A stretch of 64,000 nucleotides of DNA from contig OY804575.1 of assembly GCA_963680875.1 (NCBI GenBank), forward strand, positions 106,238,505 to 106,302,504. The letters are read 5' to 3'. The translations under genes and the position numbers were made by a program. The DNA comes from Bathymodiolus brooksi. Its lineage: Eukaryota > Mollusca > Bivalvia > Mytilida > Modiolidae. The notes beneath the pieces are model-generated. The model saw only the letters and a program-made list of their open reading frames with translations, was not told the origin of the DNA and ran no database searches. The first letter of the stretch is position 1. Every line of letters starts with the position of its first letter. Of the stretch, positions 1 through 12,742 are shown piece by piece.

Positions 1-380
1 GTGACTGTATAATGAATAATTCTTCATTATCCTATCCAATATATTAAAAATTGCTGAGTTAGATTGCTGTCAAATTATAATATTAAGTATATATGTACCA
101 TCTACACACGCTTATACACATGTCTTACGCCTATCCCTAGATTTTCCTTACGAGACAAGGTAACACTACGACTATTGAAGCTCCTTTTTTAGGGAGTGGA
201 TGTAGTCGAGTGATCTAGGGCGCTGGACGTAAGGCTAAGCGAATGGTGCTGCAGTGTAACAATGGTGTGGGTTCAAATCCCGTCGAGGGAAGAACAAAAA
301 TTTGACAGCTCTAAAATCTAATTCTAACACTGTTTGGTTTAATTTTCAGACGTATATATATATATATATATATATATATA
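1..380 (+). mobile_element. tRNA-derived SINE with flanking unit, (TA)n tail
   Basis: The region 190-300 is a tRNA-like head: box A-like TAGTCGAGTGATCTAGG and box B-like GGTTCAAATCC, as in a leucine-type tRNA, followed by a body ending TTTTCAGACG and a (TA)n run at 353-380. The first 184 bases recur upstream of the same head at 60601-60790 (minus strand) and 35113-35310, so the repeat unit is longer than the SINE head and body. It may start left of the window. Confidence 0.75.
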
Positions 381-449
381 ATGGATATCTAGTTGAATTA
401 ATAAAGAAGAACACAACAATGACCACAACAAATCACTTGACATTATGAT

Positions 450-640
450 TAATCATGTCAACCCCATTTATATGGTTTTTCAATGTGCTATGCAAATCAG
501 CGCTGCAGTGTACCAACGGTGTGTGATCGGAACCTGCCTAACGATGAACAAAATTACACACAAAAATTGTCAACTAAGAATATCTACATCTTAACACTGA
601 TGGATTGAATGTTCATACGTCTATATTTAGTATATCATAT
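450..640 (+). mobile_element. Degenerate copy of the same SINE
   Basis: CGCTGCAGTGTACCAACGG, a box B remnant (GTGATCGGAACCTGC) and body phrases such as AACACTGATGG parallel the element at 190-345, with heavy substitution. Confidence 0.4.
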
Positions 641-849
641 ATACAGTGAATTTAATTGAAAATGGAATAAATTCTATAGTGCAGAATGTACAACTATTAA
701 TCCGCTGTGTTTTGAAAGGCCAAGCGGGGTATATTGTATATTATTATTATACTTCACTCTCTGTTTACCTTTATAAAAAGATGACAGTAGTTTTGCTATT
801 TCATCCTAAAATCAACTGCATGACTATTCCCCCGGTGGTGCCGGTCAAA

Positions 850-1095
850 ATTGTAGGACTATTCCACTCTGTGGTAATTTCAGCAATCATATTTCCCGGA
901 CTTTTCTAATTCATTCATTTGATTGGTTTAAATTAAATGACGTCATGCAAGTCCTCGGAAGTTTTCATTGCGTGAGCTAAAATCCCGAGACGGCTGACAA
1001 CAAGTAAATGATTACTATTCCCCCCTGTGGTAATTTCAGCGATGATATTCCTTGACTTTTCTAAATCATTCATTTCATTGATTTAAATTAAATGA
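850..1095 (+). repeat. Tandem duplication, about 175-bp spacing
   Basis: CTGTGGTAATTTCAGC, GACTTTTCTAA and TCATTCATTT...TTTAAATTAAATGACGT occur at about 868-942 and 1032-1098. No gene is seen. Confidence 0.6.
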
Positions 1096-1352
1096 CGTAT
1101 AAAATGGAATGAGCATATCACCCTCTAAAAGAGGACAAATGTCAATATCCATACAAAAAAGAACGAAATAAATAAAAAATGTTGTCGTTGTTTTTGTTTT
1201 TGTTTTTATTAATTTCTTCCTCAAATAATGTATTAATTTCAACAAAACACTAGTAAAGTAGACTAGAAATCCATCAGCAAAGGGCCTACAATTTAGAATT
1301 TTGAATTGCACAGTTGTTCAGTATAATAAAACACATCATAGACTTGATATTC

Positions 1353-1453
1353 GGGTAATAACACTTGTATTGTCCCCTCTGTATCAACTATTTTCCTTGA
1401 CGTTGCCTCGGAAAATAGTTGGTACCTTGGGGACATTAAAAATGTTATTACCC
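1353..1453. repeat. 101-bp hairpin
   Basis: GGGTAATAACA (1353) pairs with TGTTATTACCC (1443-1453), and inside it GTCCCC with GGGGAC and CAACTATTTTCC with GGAAAATAGTTG, around a short loop. It has a MITE-like fold. Confidence 0.7.
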
Positions 1454-1764
1454 TCATACCCAGTCAATAAGTGTATAGTTTCCTGCATATAGAAGTATTG
1501 CTACTTTTCAATTGTTTCTGCTCAAATATTCGTTAATAACTAACATATAATATTTTTTCAGGATCAATACGAATACTGCTACCAGTGCACCAAACAACAT
1601 GTAGAAGGAAATTCCATTTATGTAAATGCATGATAACAGACGTTAACAGTTGATCTCAAATGAAATATAACGAAAACGCTGAAACTATTTATTTTGATAT
1701 TCTTAACTATATATTCACATGATAATTGTAATATTTTAACGATAACATGACATGTATCACTAGT

Positions 1765-2365
1765 GGACCAAGAACTTATTATCCTTCTGAGGCATAGGAG
1801 TTTACTCCAGATTGTTATTCGCATTGTTCAATTTTTGGTTTTTGCAGATCATTGTTTGTGTTTGAATCCCTTTTTATTTTGGACATTGTTTTGTATGTCC
1901 TTCGATTTGTTGCAAATGATTACCCCACTGGTATCTTCAATTTTTTGCTTTGGCAATATCATTACGCATGCCACTAGAAGAGCGGGAACCGCTTGCAATT
2001 CCGGGGAACCATAGTTTGCTCCCGATTATCTGTTGTGTTCATACTGCTCATTGTGTTGTTTTCTGTGTAGTTTTTTGTAGACCAGTGTGTGTATTTGTCC
2101 CCCTTTTCATGTGGCTATTACATTTTTCTAAGTACCACCTTATGGTATTTCCAACCTCTCTTTACCGATCAATACTTGTAACAGTATAAATCGCTTAGTT
2201 TTAATGGGGTTCGTGCTCGTTCTTTAGTTTTATGTGTATGGTTTCTAGATCGTTGTTTGTCCTTTTGTGCTTTTTCTTTTGGCTATTGTGTTGTCTGTTC
2301 TTCTTCTATTTACGGATTATGATTACCCCTTTGGTATCTTCAAACTCTGCATGCAAACCTTTTAA
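1765..2365 (+). mobile_element. Two reverse-transcriptase element 3' tails in tandem
   Basis: 1830-1945 (GCAGATCATTGTTTGTG ... ATTACCCCACTGGTATCTTC) and 2205-2350 (GGTTCGTGCTCGTTC ... ATTACCCCTTTGGTATCTTC) both match the tail at 55150-55310. 1965-2030 carries the GAGCGGGAACCGCTTGC segment that normally precedes it. Confidence 0.6.
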
Positions 2366-2369
2366 TATA

Positions 2370-3100
2370 CAGGCAATACCTCACCAGGACAGGTAATCGA
2401 ACCTGCAACCTTAATGGTGATACGGACTTATTACATACGATATATTACAATCCAACTACCCCCACGATCATCCCCACGACCTCACTTGTTGTAAAACATG
2501 TAGCAATGGAATAGACCTAAAAGGGGAAATGAGAGTGGTCAGTACATTGGGCCGCCAATGATCACTCCTAGCAAATTAGTGTTTATTAGAAGCTGTTGTT
2601 GTTTACATGTAACAAGCATTGCATTCTCAAAATACAAAACGCTAATAACATTCAATTGTGAGTTGCGTAATAGATTCATCCAGCGCTATCATTACTTATG
2701 GTCGCCTCTTTCGGATGAGACAGACCCCATTGTTTGAAAAAAAATGAGGTAACGTGTCTTGACATTTGTGGTTCCTTTTAGGACATATTGTATATGATCA
2801 TCTCTTCCTTAATAATCAGAAAGTATATCATAATGTGTAATATATATTGTACAATCGATTTTTGTGATAACAAATGTAATATCATATCAGCCATATATTG
2901 TATATTCTGTTAATATATTAATGATATTTTTTTATTTGTAACCAAGACGTACTGTATTTACTATAATCCGATATAATGCATCAAATAAATCTATTTGTGT
3001 GATAAGATACAATCCATGGATATGATCGTTAATTAGTGGATCATGGCATAAGTTGATATCAGCATAGACTGGACATTCTCAAATATAACTACAATTCAGT
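2370..3100. other. No gene seen
   Basis: AT-rich DNA with many stops in all frames; only short runs and no recognisable element. Confidence 0.5.
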
Positions 3101-3103
3101 AAT

Positions 3104-3337
3104 ATTTTCAATTTTTGAACAGGTTACACGATATAACCTGGTTTGGGACAGCTTGCGCTTAATAAACCGCGTAGAGCTTCATGAAGAACGTAAACTGTTC
3201 CAAGCCAGGTTATTTAAGGAATATTTGAAATGCTTTAACAGGTTATACGATATAACATGGCTTAGGGCAGATTACGGAAAAATGTAATCTGTTCCAAACC
3301 AGGTTATATTAGTATAGCCTGTTGAAAAATTGAAAAT
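3104..3337. repeat. Fold-back element, 234 bp
   Basis: Ends ATTTTCAATTTTTGAACAGG and the complement of CCTGTTGAAAAATTGAAAAT pair; inner blocks ATAACCTGGTTTGGGACAG and CTGTTCCAAACCAGGTTAT pair too, with an internal degenerate duplication. Confidence 0.7.
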
Positions 3338-4199
3338 GTTCATTGTAATTTAATCTTACAACAAAATTTAATGATTCCGCTATTTTAATTATGATTATTT
3401 CATGGGACTATTTGAATTTGTCGTTCGCGAATGAATATTTTGGTGACGTCACAATACCAACCAAGGTCATCAGGTATAACAAAAATGTTCATCAGGCGGA
3501 TCAGCCAATCAGATTACAGTATGTATATCAAATCAAAATATTCATAGATATTGTGTCAATTCTGATTAATTTGTAATGTCAATATTTATATTTTTCATGT
3601 TTTTTTAAATCATTTTTAATCAAAACTTTATATTATTTCTGGTCGTGTTCACTGTACGTAGAGCACATGGTGCCATCTGATGATCAATAATAAATTCTTC
3701 AGAATTCAGACTTGAGGCTGCACTAGGATAAATATTTATAGTGAAATTCACCAATTGGTAGCTTTTAATTTGTTGTGCATTGATCATTTTTACCCTTTAA
3801 TGCACTAACATAATACATTTAAAACTAATAATCAAATAGAATTAAAAATAGCCTTTTTCAAATTTATTTCCCGTTTTCTGCATAATTCATGTTGCTGTTA
3901 ATTATTTTTTTCAAATATTTATTTTGTGGAATTTTGTTTTTGATTTTCAAGTTTTTTTTTCCATCTTTGCATTTATCATATTATTAAGTTAAAATTGACA
4001 ACTTTATCTATTCTCATACTTTTTTTCTCCTTTTCAATATACGATGAATTATTTAGAGTTGAAAAGTGAAGAAATTCTATGATATGTTTTCTTCATCTCT
4101 GGTTGAAATTCCAAAAGGAACATAAAACAAACTTATGACTGTCCAGGATATCCTCTTTCGAAAGTGTCGTCAAGGTATATGTAGAATTGCCAAGTGAAT

Positions 4200-4498
4200 T
4201 GTGAATACCTAATTTTTTATGTTCAGGCAGTCTACATAATGTTATTTATACACAAAACAATATTGTTAGGGGCCTTGTTGGCTGTGATAACAACTTATTT
4301 GTCATGGAGGAGAGACGGGTGTTTAACAACATTTGGATCTATAAATATTGATGTAGAGCGAGTGCTCATATACCCACTGAGTTTTTTAATTCTACTTTGT
4401 ATCAGTGACCTAACCCTCTTCACCCATTCAGAAGGAATATATAGGTCCTCATTTGCATGTTTTGCCCAGTGTCTGGCATAATCCTCGATGGAATCCAA
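4200..4498 (-). mobile_element. Reverse-transcriptase element fragment, N-terminal region
   Basis: The minus strand reads MDSIEDYARHWAKHANEDLY, SEWVKRVRSLIQSRIKKL and LLHDK, then TAA, then VVITANKAPNNIVLCIN, collinear with the region preceding the catalytic domain in this element family. Confidence 0.6.
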
Positions 4499-4861
4499 AA
4501 TAATTTGGAAGTTAAAACTCGCATTGAAAGGATCGAATGATCAAATTGATTAAAATGCTGGTAAACAATATCATTGAAAATAAAATGTGTTTGCATATCA
4601 TAGATGACATAGTACCTGCATATTACACACATACAAATTAAATCTGTGTACAATTCATAACGTGTCTAAAACGGGTTCTACTACAGTAATATCATGTATT
4701 TGAAATAGAACGCAAAGGAAGCGATGCATCACGAAGTTAAACATAGCATATACTATTTTGTACAACACCTACGTTTGACATATGACATTAATTTCAAATT
4801 GAACAGAGATATAAAGGGGCAGAAATCATTGTATTGTGTTGTTGTCGTAATTATGATTGTG

Positions 4862-5035
4862 TGTTCACCCCCGGTTTTTAGTGAGGTTCGTGTTACTCGA
4901 CCGTGAGTTTTATATATATATATCTTTTGTAGATCGTTGTTTGTCCTTTTGTACTTTTTCTTTTGGCCATGGTCTTGTCTATTCTTCTTCGTTATACGGA
5001 TTCTGATTACCCCTTTGGTATCTTCAAACTCTTCT
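4862..5035 (+). mobile_element. Reverse-transcriptase element 3' tail
   Basis: TTCACCCCCGGTTTTTAGTG, TGTAGATCGTTGTTTGTCC and ATTACCCCTTTGGTATCTTC follow in order, as at 55150-55310. Confidence 0.6.
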
Positions 5036-5567
5036 TAACTTGTCCCCAGGAACCTTAAAACAAATGTAATTATTATTTCAGCTGTATCATGAAAACTTAT
5101 TATTGTTCAGTGTTATGTACAACATGACAATGTGATTGTACTCATCCGTATTGCAATGAAAACCGTATTGAACATAACTCTGTACAATAACAAATATATA
5201 ATTTGTGTTTAAATACCATAGATGACATACTAATTCCTGCATATTACACACATAGAAAGTCAATCCGGGTACAATTAATAACAATTAAAAAATATATATT
5301 GATGCTACTTCCGAAATGCTATGCATTTAATATAGAAATCAAATTAAAACAGGCATAGCGAAGTTAGATATATTTTAATTTATGCTTTATACTACATTCG
5401 TATATCTAATTTGAAACTTTTGTAAGACTCTGAAATCATGTAGCTCTCCAATCTTTAGAATTTGAGTGTAGCTGATCATGATCAGCTGATGAAGGTTATT
5501 CCAGGTACTTGTTATACCTGCATTTGTACGAGTTCAAACTAAGCACACTTATAATTGGTTTTTGGTG

Positions 5568-5690
5568 TGGCTTTATGGTGTTTAACGCCACTTTCAACAA
5601 TATTTCAGTTATATTGTGGCGGTCAGTTTTATTGGTGGAGGAGCCTGGTTGACCCGGAGAAAACCACCGACCTGTCGCAAATAAGTATGG
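5568..5690 (-). mobile_element. Core-domain SINE fragment
   Basis: The complement of the AAATATTGTTGAAAGTGGCG tail and the ACCACCGACCTGTCGC core. It is the same family as 24950, 42730, 49752 and 56746. Confidence 0.6.
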
Positions 5691-6041
5691 ACAGTAACCA
5701 TTTTACTTTCTTATGTCTCCGATAAGGGTTATTCATTCTTTGTCTTATCACTGGGGTTTATTGTTCACCTACCCTCCCATTTGGTAATTGTTCCCAACAA
5801 TTTCTCTGTCATTAAAATAAGGTGAGACGATGTGTCTGTTATGAATACCAATATTACATTTTTGGTACAGTTCATTTGTTCTTTAGTAAGTATGTTTTCT
5901 TATTCTTATTTTTATTTTATATTTGTTTATTTGACCTGATCTTTAATAACAGGAGGGGCACAATTGAGATATGTATATCCTGTGCATGTCATGGGATCAA
6001 GTAACTCATCATCAATATACATCTACAACGATCTTCTGTTC

Positions 6042-6105
6042 TATATAATACATCCTATCTTTGACAATCTCGTTTGTACGAATATACAGGGTCGCCAAAT
6101 CTTTA
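6042..6105 (+). promoter_or_regulatory. Copy A equivalent of the TATA/leader block
   Basis: TATATAATA at 6042-6050 and the leader phrase GGGTCGCCAAATCTTTA align with the two copy B blocks, but the donor is weaker (GTAAAT at 6106 against GTAAGTG). It lies 2.2 kb upstream of the damaged copy A exon 1. Confidence 0.3.
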
Positions 6106-6399
6106 GTAAATTTGTTCCATGGTATTTAGCTATTCACACGTAAAAACACTTCCTGATTCTGGTTGATTTTTAATGTAGTGTGTATATTTAAATAATTTTA
6201 CAAGTATTCATTGTCGTAGGTATATCATGTATAATATTATAGAAAAGGGAATATATACTTCTCATGAAATAGGTAAGCTTATGAACAAAAATAGATATAT
6301 TTAGATATATGTATGGTACATGAGAGTCACTAAAAACAGGTTTCTCACACGAAAAGTTTTCTTTGAAGAATATATATGGGTTCACACGTTCTCAATATT

Positions 6400-8300
6400 A
6401 CTCTTGGCGATAAAGTTGGAGCTAATCAACTTCCTGATTCTGGTTGATGTTTAATATATTGGAAAGATTTAAATAATTGTACACATATACATTGTCCTAG
6501 GCATATTATGTATATTATTATAACAGTGAATAAACACTGTTCATATAATAAGTAAGCCGCTAAAAGTATCTAGTCAACAGTACGTCATGCGAGAGTCACA
6601 TAATCTGCACAATACCAGGTTTTTCTCACATTTCATCGTTGGCAATACCTGTCTTCCTATCGGTATATGCAATCTGTAAATAACAAGTCAACCTTTTCCT
6701 GATATATTATATCAGAACATCAACCGAAAATCTTTCTGCCGTCAGTACAATATCTTATAAATATTGTAGAGACGCTTCGCTTGAATTTCCACTGCACAGA
6801 CGTACGGTTTAGAAAATGGAAAAAGGGCGACGGGTGAATTTATGCAGAATACTCAGCCATTTATACACAATTCTTATGTAAACTATCCATCCTGTACCTT
6901 TATATCTTCTGAAACTTAAACATATGGCCAAATTAAATACTGATTATCATAGAAGCACAGATGATTATAAATAGATATCCTGAACTTGTACTATCTGAGC
7001 AGTCAAATTTCATTGACTGGATACATTTTTGTAATGTACTGTCACTGATCGAAAGATAGCTTTTCACATGTTTTACCTGTTGAATTTTGGGAAACTGGTT
7101 TTAAATCCAGTTCACTTCCTGATAACAGAAATCAAGGGATACTTGTATAATATTAGTATTCAATTCAAAATATCAACGTCGATGGATTAATGTGATTTTT
7201 CTGCAGAATAAACACAATAATAATACAGTGTCTTAAAATATCTGTTTATGTGCATGCGGTTTATAAACTGGAATAAAGCTGCTGTACAACGAGCCTGTTG
7301 TGTGAAGCAGTATATTCATACCCCTTAAAAGAACATGCAGCTGCCTCTAGCTTTCAGAGGGATTCGTGGTAGTTAAATCGTTTGATTTTTTCTGCATTTC
7401 CCTGTGAACTACCGTTTTTGTTTCCCTTCTTTTATTATATTGTTCAATGTATTATCCTTCCTTCAACTTACGGCTCTTGAAGCTTTTTTGTAAGCATCGT
7501 ACAGGTATATGCGTCATGTGTTACTTTAAAATGTAGGCAATTGAAAGAAACACGTTTCTTTTCCAACACATAAACATTTAAATTTTAAAGTAAAACAATC
7601 ATCGTTGATTTTACTGTTGATTATGTATCATATAGAATTATTTTTTTCAATCAAAGAAATGTTTCCTCGCTGTGCTGCGCTACTATTATTCGGCTTAATT
7701 TCGGCTATGCATTTCCACACACTGCCCTTTTATAGATACGGAACGTTGGTTATATACTTGCGAATGGATCAAGGTAAATGAGGTCACCCAACTAGTTTTA
7801 TTGAACACTTTGTTCGCGGGAATTTGATTGGACTAGTAAAGATAACTCTTTAGATCAGTATCAGAAAATATGGTGGTATTAAAGACGTGAAAGATAAAAA
7901 AAAGATAAAAATACATTATCGGTTGTTTTATATTATCAGTTGCATGAATTTCACAATCAATTAAAGAACCTTTTTACTTGTACCAAATAGTTAACTCCCA
8001 CATTATAACTATTAATTCCAAGTTTAGATGTAAAAATTAGTCTGCATTTTAACAATTGCAGAGGGATGTTTGTAACATGTTAGGATTTATGTGTTATCAA
8101 TTTTGGGAATTGATACGAATAAGGAAATTCATAGAATAAACAGAAATATGTTGTTGGATTTCATGTTTTGTATCCGTTAAATACTAACTTAACATTTTTA
8201 CGCGAATATCCCATATTTAACAACGGAGTTACACGACTTTGGAGATAGTAAGCTCATACTACTAAAAGTTGTTTTTTCCATAATTTTAATCTGTGTCTTT
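6400..8300. other. Copy A upstream region, no exon seen
   Basis: Contains a second copy of the TTCCTGATTCTGGTTGAT block (about 6430 against 6152), otherwise unstructured. The part near 6660-6950 aligns with 38200-38480 of the copy B flank. Confidence 0.5.
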
Positions 8301-8331
8301 TCTGAAATACAAGTTATCAATTTGTATATAG

Positions 8332-8404
8332 GTTGTGACAAGCCAGAACAAAATGAAAATATTAGATGTTGTGATATAACTGCTATCTGTTGTCAATGCG
8401 CAAA
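8332..8404 (+). pseudogene. Copy A exon 1, signal peptide with nonsense codon
   Basis: ATG at 8353 starts MKILDVVI, then TAA at 8377-8379 where copy B has TTA (Leu), then LLSVVNAQ and a perfect GTAAGT donor at 8405. The 21-base leader before the ATG is nearly identical to copy B. This is a one-base T-to-A change in an otherwise well-kept exon. Confidence 0.75.
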
Positions 8405-8814
8405 GTAAGTATGTATATACATGTCGTATACAATCGGTCAAATGACAATATGTATGTAACAGATTTTAGTCTTCTAACATTATATAGTTCAAATTGATAA
8501 AATTGTGGTGATGTGAGTAGTCCAAGCAAAATCACAATCTACATGTAGATACACAATACACTGGGTGGGTTCAACTAAGATTTCAGTTTCTGAAGAAAAA
8601 AACAGCAATGTTCGTCTCCTGTTGTTGCCGTCTTGGATTACTATCTACAAAGAAAAATTAAACTTTGTTAAGAGCCAGCAAATTTGAGTGAGTTAGTGGT
8701 TATAATTGAGTAAGACATATTCAACAACTATCTAATTAGGGGATAACTGTTTTGTCTTTTTTTAATTTCACGGCATCAATTGGAGATTTGATGGTCGAAA
8801 ATTGAGGTGACTTG

Positions 8815-9065
8815 CGACGCGTTAGCGTAATCAGCTGAAATGCTAAAAATAGATCATGCTATTTTAACCGTGGAATTGATACCGTGAAAAATTACACCAT
8901 TAAATGCCGTGAAATTTTCAAATACAATACAGTTGTATCCATTCTAATGTAAGCATGTGTATTGCCATATTATTGACAAGATGACGTAAGCGGTGATCGG
9001 CTTAAATTCTAAAAATATCTCATGATATTTCAACCATGGAATTGATACTGTGAAAATTATAGCAT
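8815..9065 (+). repeat. Degenerate tandem duplication in copy A intron 1
   Basis: CTAAAAATAGATCATGCTAT ... GGAATTGATACCGTGAAAA near 8843-8895 recurs as CTAAAAATATCTCATGATAT ... GGAATTGATACTGTGAAAA near 9010-9060. Confidence 0.6.
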
Positions 9066-9419
9066 TCTCCAATCACAAACCAGGAATATTAACTACATTA
9101 AAATTTTGATTAGATTACAGTATTCAATTAATGCAACTGTCATGCAACTGATCAATAACTTTATTCTAAATCTGATATCTTGTCATATTTATCATGTAGA
9201 ATAATTTACCAAGGAATACTACATTGTTACATTTTTTCACCTTATCTATCTTTTATCGAAATTTACAGTTCCTGAATGATGTAATTAATGTATCATCTAA
9301 GGATATCTTCCCTCAGGCATAGGTAACAATAGCTGATTTTCGTCTCTCCTGTTCAAGTTTTTCTGTTTTCTTGCTTCCAAAGACTATTAAATAATTTGGC
9401 TCTCAAATATTTTGGCATT

Positions 9420-9500
9420 GAGCGTACCCGATGAAGGTTATTTCAGAAGCGCGTCGTGCGCATTAAAATATACATGCTCTGTAGGAAGTGTGTATCTTTC
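9420..9500 (+). repeat. Short dispersed motif GATGAAGGTTAT...CGTCGTGCGC
   Basis: A conserved 40-60 bp phrase, GAGCGTACCCGATGAAGGTT with TTCAGAAGCGCGTCGTG. Other copies: 5485-5525 (+), 18655-18705 (-), 35820-35900 (+), 41520-41570 (+), 47952-48015 (-), 57625-57665 (-). It is probably the 3' end of an interspersed element. Confidence 0.6.
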
Positions 9501-10016
9501 GCATGTAGATCGACCCAACACTAAATGGTAAATTTATTTCAAAATACAAAGTCTCTATTCTCGCTCATAGCTGAATCTTCCTCTTGATCGGACGGCGGCA
9601 ACATCGTATATTTCGTTTGTTGTACCGACTCATTTACCACTGCTTCAGCATATTGTCATTTCTAGAGAAGGGAAGTGAACCGTCCGAAAAGACATGGCGA
9701 TGTTATTCTTCCCTGAACGAATGTATATTCTTTCTTCCCATCCAGCTTTTCTCAAGTAGATGTATGAGAAAACAGAATAGTGTTCTCATGAATGGAAAAC
9801 CGATGAAGGAGTCCTATTTATTTGTAAATCGCGCAAAATTCATTTAATTCTTCCCAGAAGTTGTATTAAGTCAGTGCATGTTAAATTTTGTAAATATATA
9901 TTGAATGAAATGTAGAAGTGTGATCTGTTGTAGAGGTCGAATCATGTAATATGGTTACACATTTGTGGTGTTGTAGTACTTGAAATATTGAATACCATTA
10001 TTTCTTTCATATAAAA

Positions 10017-10250
10017 AAAACTTAGCATTAAACAGAACTCCTTCACAGAGTTCAGATTATTACTGGCTTGATAAGAACATAACTTTGACAGCAGACCTAG
10101 CGACCAGTGGTGAAGCTGATGGTACACTTGTCAATGGAGCATGTTCTGTAACACTGGCTACCCCTCCACAGCCTGTTGCATGGTGGATGTTGACGTTCCC
10201 TGTAGATACAGTTTATATCATAAATGTAAAGATTAATTACCGGTACAACA
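10017..10250 (+). pseudogene. Copy A exon 2, F5/8C-like first half
   Basis: The 234 bp are exactly the length of the copy B exon and open throughout: NLALNRTPSQSSDYYW, later VAWWMLTFP and VDTVYIINVKINYRYN. The donor GTAAGT at 10251 is intact. The two bases where the acceptor should be (10015-10016) read AA in place of AG, inside a run of A. The NLALN opening is closer to the family consensus than that of copy B. Confidence 0.72.
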
Positions 10251-11056
10251 GTAAGTGTTCTTTCCTATCAGTACACTTCAATTAATTTGACTTTTCTATT
10301 TGACCCACCCGTTTTAATATCATACATCACTTTGCAATGTATTCAACAATTTGCAAAAAATAAATTTGATAAAAATATAAGGTAGATTAATGTGTTAATT
10401 ATCAAATGTCGACGAGTCGATGAGTTAGCGAAAGCAATTTTATTAATGTATGTCGTATTGTTAGTATATTAATTTTATGGTTTATGGGCTTGGAAATGTA
10501 GCACGTCAATATCAATAGTTGGTTGCAAATCAAAGCACATAATGTTTTAGGATCACATGCAAATTGTTCCTCTAATTATATCACAACTACCTTTACATTC
10601 CGAGGATAGAGTGAAAAATAAATAAATAGTATCCGAACAACGCAGTACGTGGTTTTTCATCAACACACTAGTTAACTCTCTTAACACACATTTGTAATTG
10701 ATGTGCCTGTACCACGGTACCACGCCAAATACGTGAGCGGTAATGCATTTACGTCTTTGGACTATCAATTGTACACGTATCGGAACTGCTCCGACCCTGT
10801 GATTTTTCTTCTCTTTTTTCTTGCAAATTATTATTCGTGTTGCTCTGTTGTGATTGATTTATTCTCGATATTCGAAATACAGGAATAGTTTTATATGACA
10901 CTTCTATTTCCATTAATAAACATTTACATAGCCAACTACTTCCATCTCGCTTCACGTGCTACGTGTGCACCTATGTCAAATGCGGATTTCGTAGTCTAAG
11001 CACGTTACCAAACACAATTAATAGGTCAATCAGATAATGGAAGTGAATTGGGTGAG

Positions 11057-11293
11057 ATACCTTTTTTTCATTTGGATATTCTTTGTATATTAATAACTCA
11101 AGTATATCAAGGACTGATGATTATCTCTGTTATCATCACGAAGGACCAGAACTTCCATCCGTATATCAGGATGTTACTTGTAATCACATAGGACAGTATC
11201 TTATAATCCATAATGAATGAAATGAAACAGTAACATACCCTAATCTATGGTATCCTAACGCCATATTAGAGCTGTGCAAAGTACGAATATACG
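11057..11293 (+). pseudogene. Copy A exon 3, F5/8C-like second half, internal stop
   Basis: The 237 bp match copy B without indels. The frame reads YSLYINNSS, DDYLCYHHEG, TCNHIGQYLIIHNE, then TGA at 11218-11220 where copy B has CGA (a CpG-type C-to-T change), then resumes to ILELCKVRIYG. The donor is GTACGT at 11294. The AG at 11055-11056 has almost no pyrimidine tract before it. Confidence 0.72.
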
Positions 11294-11939
11294 GTACGTC
11301 CAAGTAACTATCAGTTGTTTTCAAATGTGGAAAGAGATGACAACTTGGATATTCAGATAGTTACCTGACAATTGATAAGAAACTAAGAATGCTAAAGTAG
11401 TTTGTTAGATTCCTCATGGTTGTATTCTCCCACAAAGAGATACATATCAGGTAGTCATGGTCAAGTATATGATAAAACATATTCCTCATATATCTAACCA
11501 ATTAGCATTAAAACGTTATTCATTCATCCACGCCCACCAAGGTATGTCCATATTTGACAACGTCGGTTTAAATATAATAACTTCGGTAAATATGTTTAAA
11601 CCAAATGATGGGTGTGTAATGATTGACAAGATTTATGCCATCTTGTCGTAATGTTGTTTGCCAAGAGATATTGTTCTTACAGGAGGATATTTCCAACTTT
11701 TATAGATAAACGTTACACAAAGACAAACACCCATTCAAAAACACAGCAACAGATAAAAGGTTCCAATTTATATTTCGTGCAAAAACATTTTCTGGACAAT
11801 CAGAGTTTTCAAAATGATCAAAAGATTCGATGGTCGACCACGCTATAAGCATACATATATGTTGACCCGAAGTATCTAATATTGTCATATTTATGCTACA
11901 AATACATATTTGTACAGTAAAGAAATATGTGTTACACAG

Positions 11940-12139
11940 GATGTTACAAAGGTTGGTGAATAGCGACTGCAGTAAGCCATGTCCAGTTACATGTGTTGAA
12001 GGACATTGTTATCCTGGTATTGGTAGCTGTGTGTGGGGCTGTAATACAGACAACTGTCTAAATGATATATGTGATGCTACCACCGGTAAATGTACACAAG
12101 GTTGTAAAATAGGACGACGTGGGGACTATTGTGACAATC
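11940..12139 (+). pseudogene. Copy A exon 4, 12-Cys EGF module, frameshifted
   Basis: The exon is 200 bp, one base shorter than copy B (201). After GCYKGW the frame meets TGA at 11957-11959; a one-base deletion just downstream puts the rest (PCPVTCVEGHC, CVWGCNTDNC, GKCTQGC, GRRGDYC) in another frame. Acceptor CAG at 11937-11939 and donor GTAGGT at 12140 are kept. Confidence 0.75.
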
Positions 12140-12742
12140 GTAGGTTTTCTAATATATACTAATCATATATACTCAGACACCATAATGAAAGATTTAAGGC
12201 CTTCACGTACGAAATGCAGAAAAAGAAACCCAGTACATCCAATACGGACAACTTCTTTTGTTTCAATAGTAATATATCTAACTTGTACAATAATAATATT
12301 ATAATTTATAACATAAAATAAGGCGTGAAAACAGTTTTATTTGTGAACGTTTACCTAATTTTCCTATTAAGCAATGTTCATAAAAAGAACTACAAAAGCA
12401 TCAGTCTGTAACATCTGCCTGTCTTGGTGGCCTGTGTCAGCGGTTTCTAACAGCGGCCTATAACTGATATTAGAGATGGCTTTTACAATAGCAATGATGG
12501 GGGTAGTATTGTACAAATTCAGATAGTGTTCAAAATGTTGTCGTATATATAGCAACAATAAGTTATTGTATTATTTGCATGTCACTTGTTTTAAATAATT
12601 TAATTCATTTTAAAATTATGAAAAGAAAATTCAAGGTATCTGATATTTGTATTATGTAAATGTAAACGTTCGTCCTAAAATAATTTCCCAGGATCACCAC
12701 ATACCTTAATTATTCAAAATGGTAACTGTTTTTAATTTGTAG

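Larger units (their letters stand above)
4560..8331 (+). repeat. 5' flank of copy A, duplicated upstream of copy B (33420-38561)
   Basis: Matching blocks in the same order are 4600-4830 with 33430-33650, 5040-5330 with 35390-35700, 5400-5560 with 35760-35930, 5700-6300 with 35930-37280, and 8300-8404 with 38540-38634. The phrase around CCTGCATATTACACACATA occurs at about 4615, 5235, 33440 and 35595, so an older tandem duplication inside the flank was copied along with it. No coding exon is seen here apart from the possible leader at 6042-6105. Confidence 0.7.

Noticed and set aside
190..300. tRNA gene
   Set aside because: Box A and B are present, but the unit continues into a conserved SINE body with a (TA)n tail and recurs in several decayed copies.
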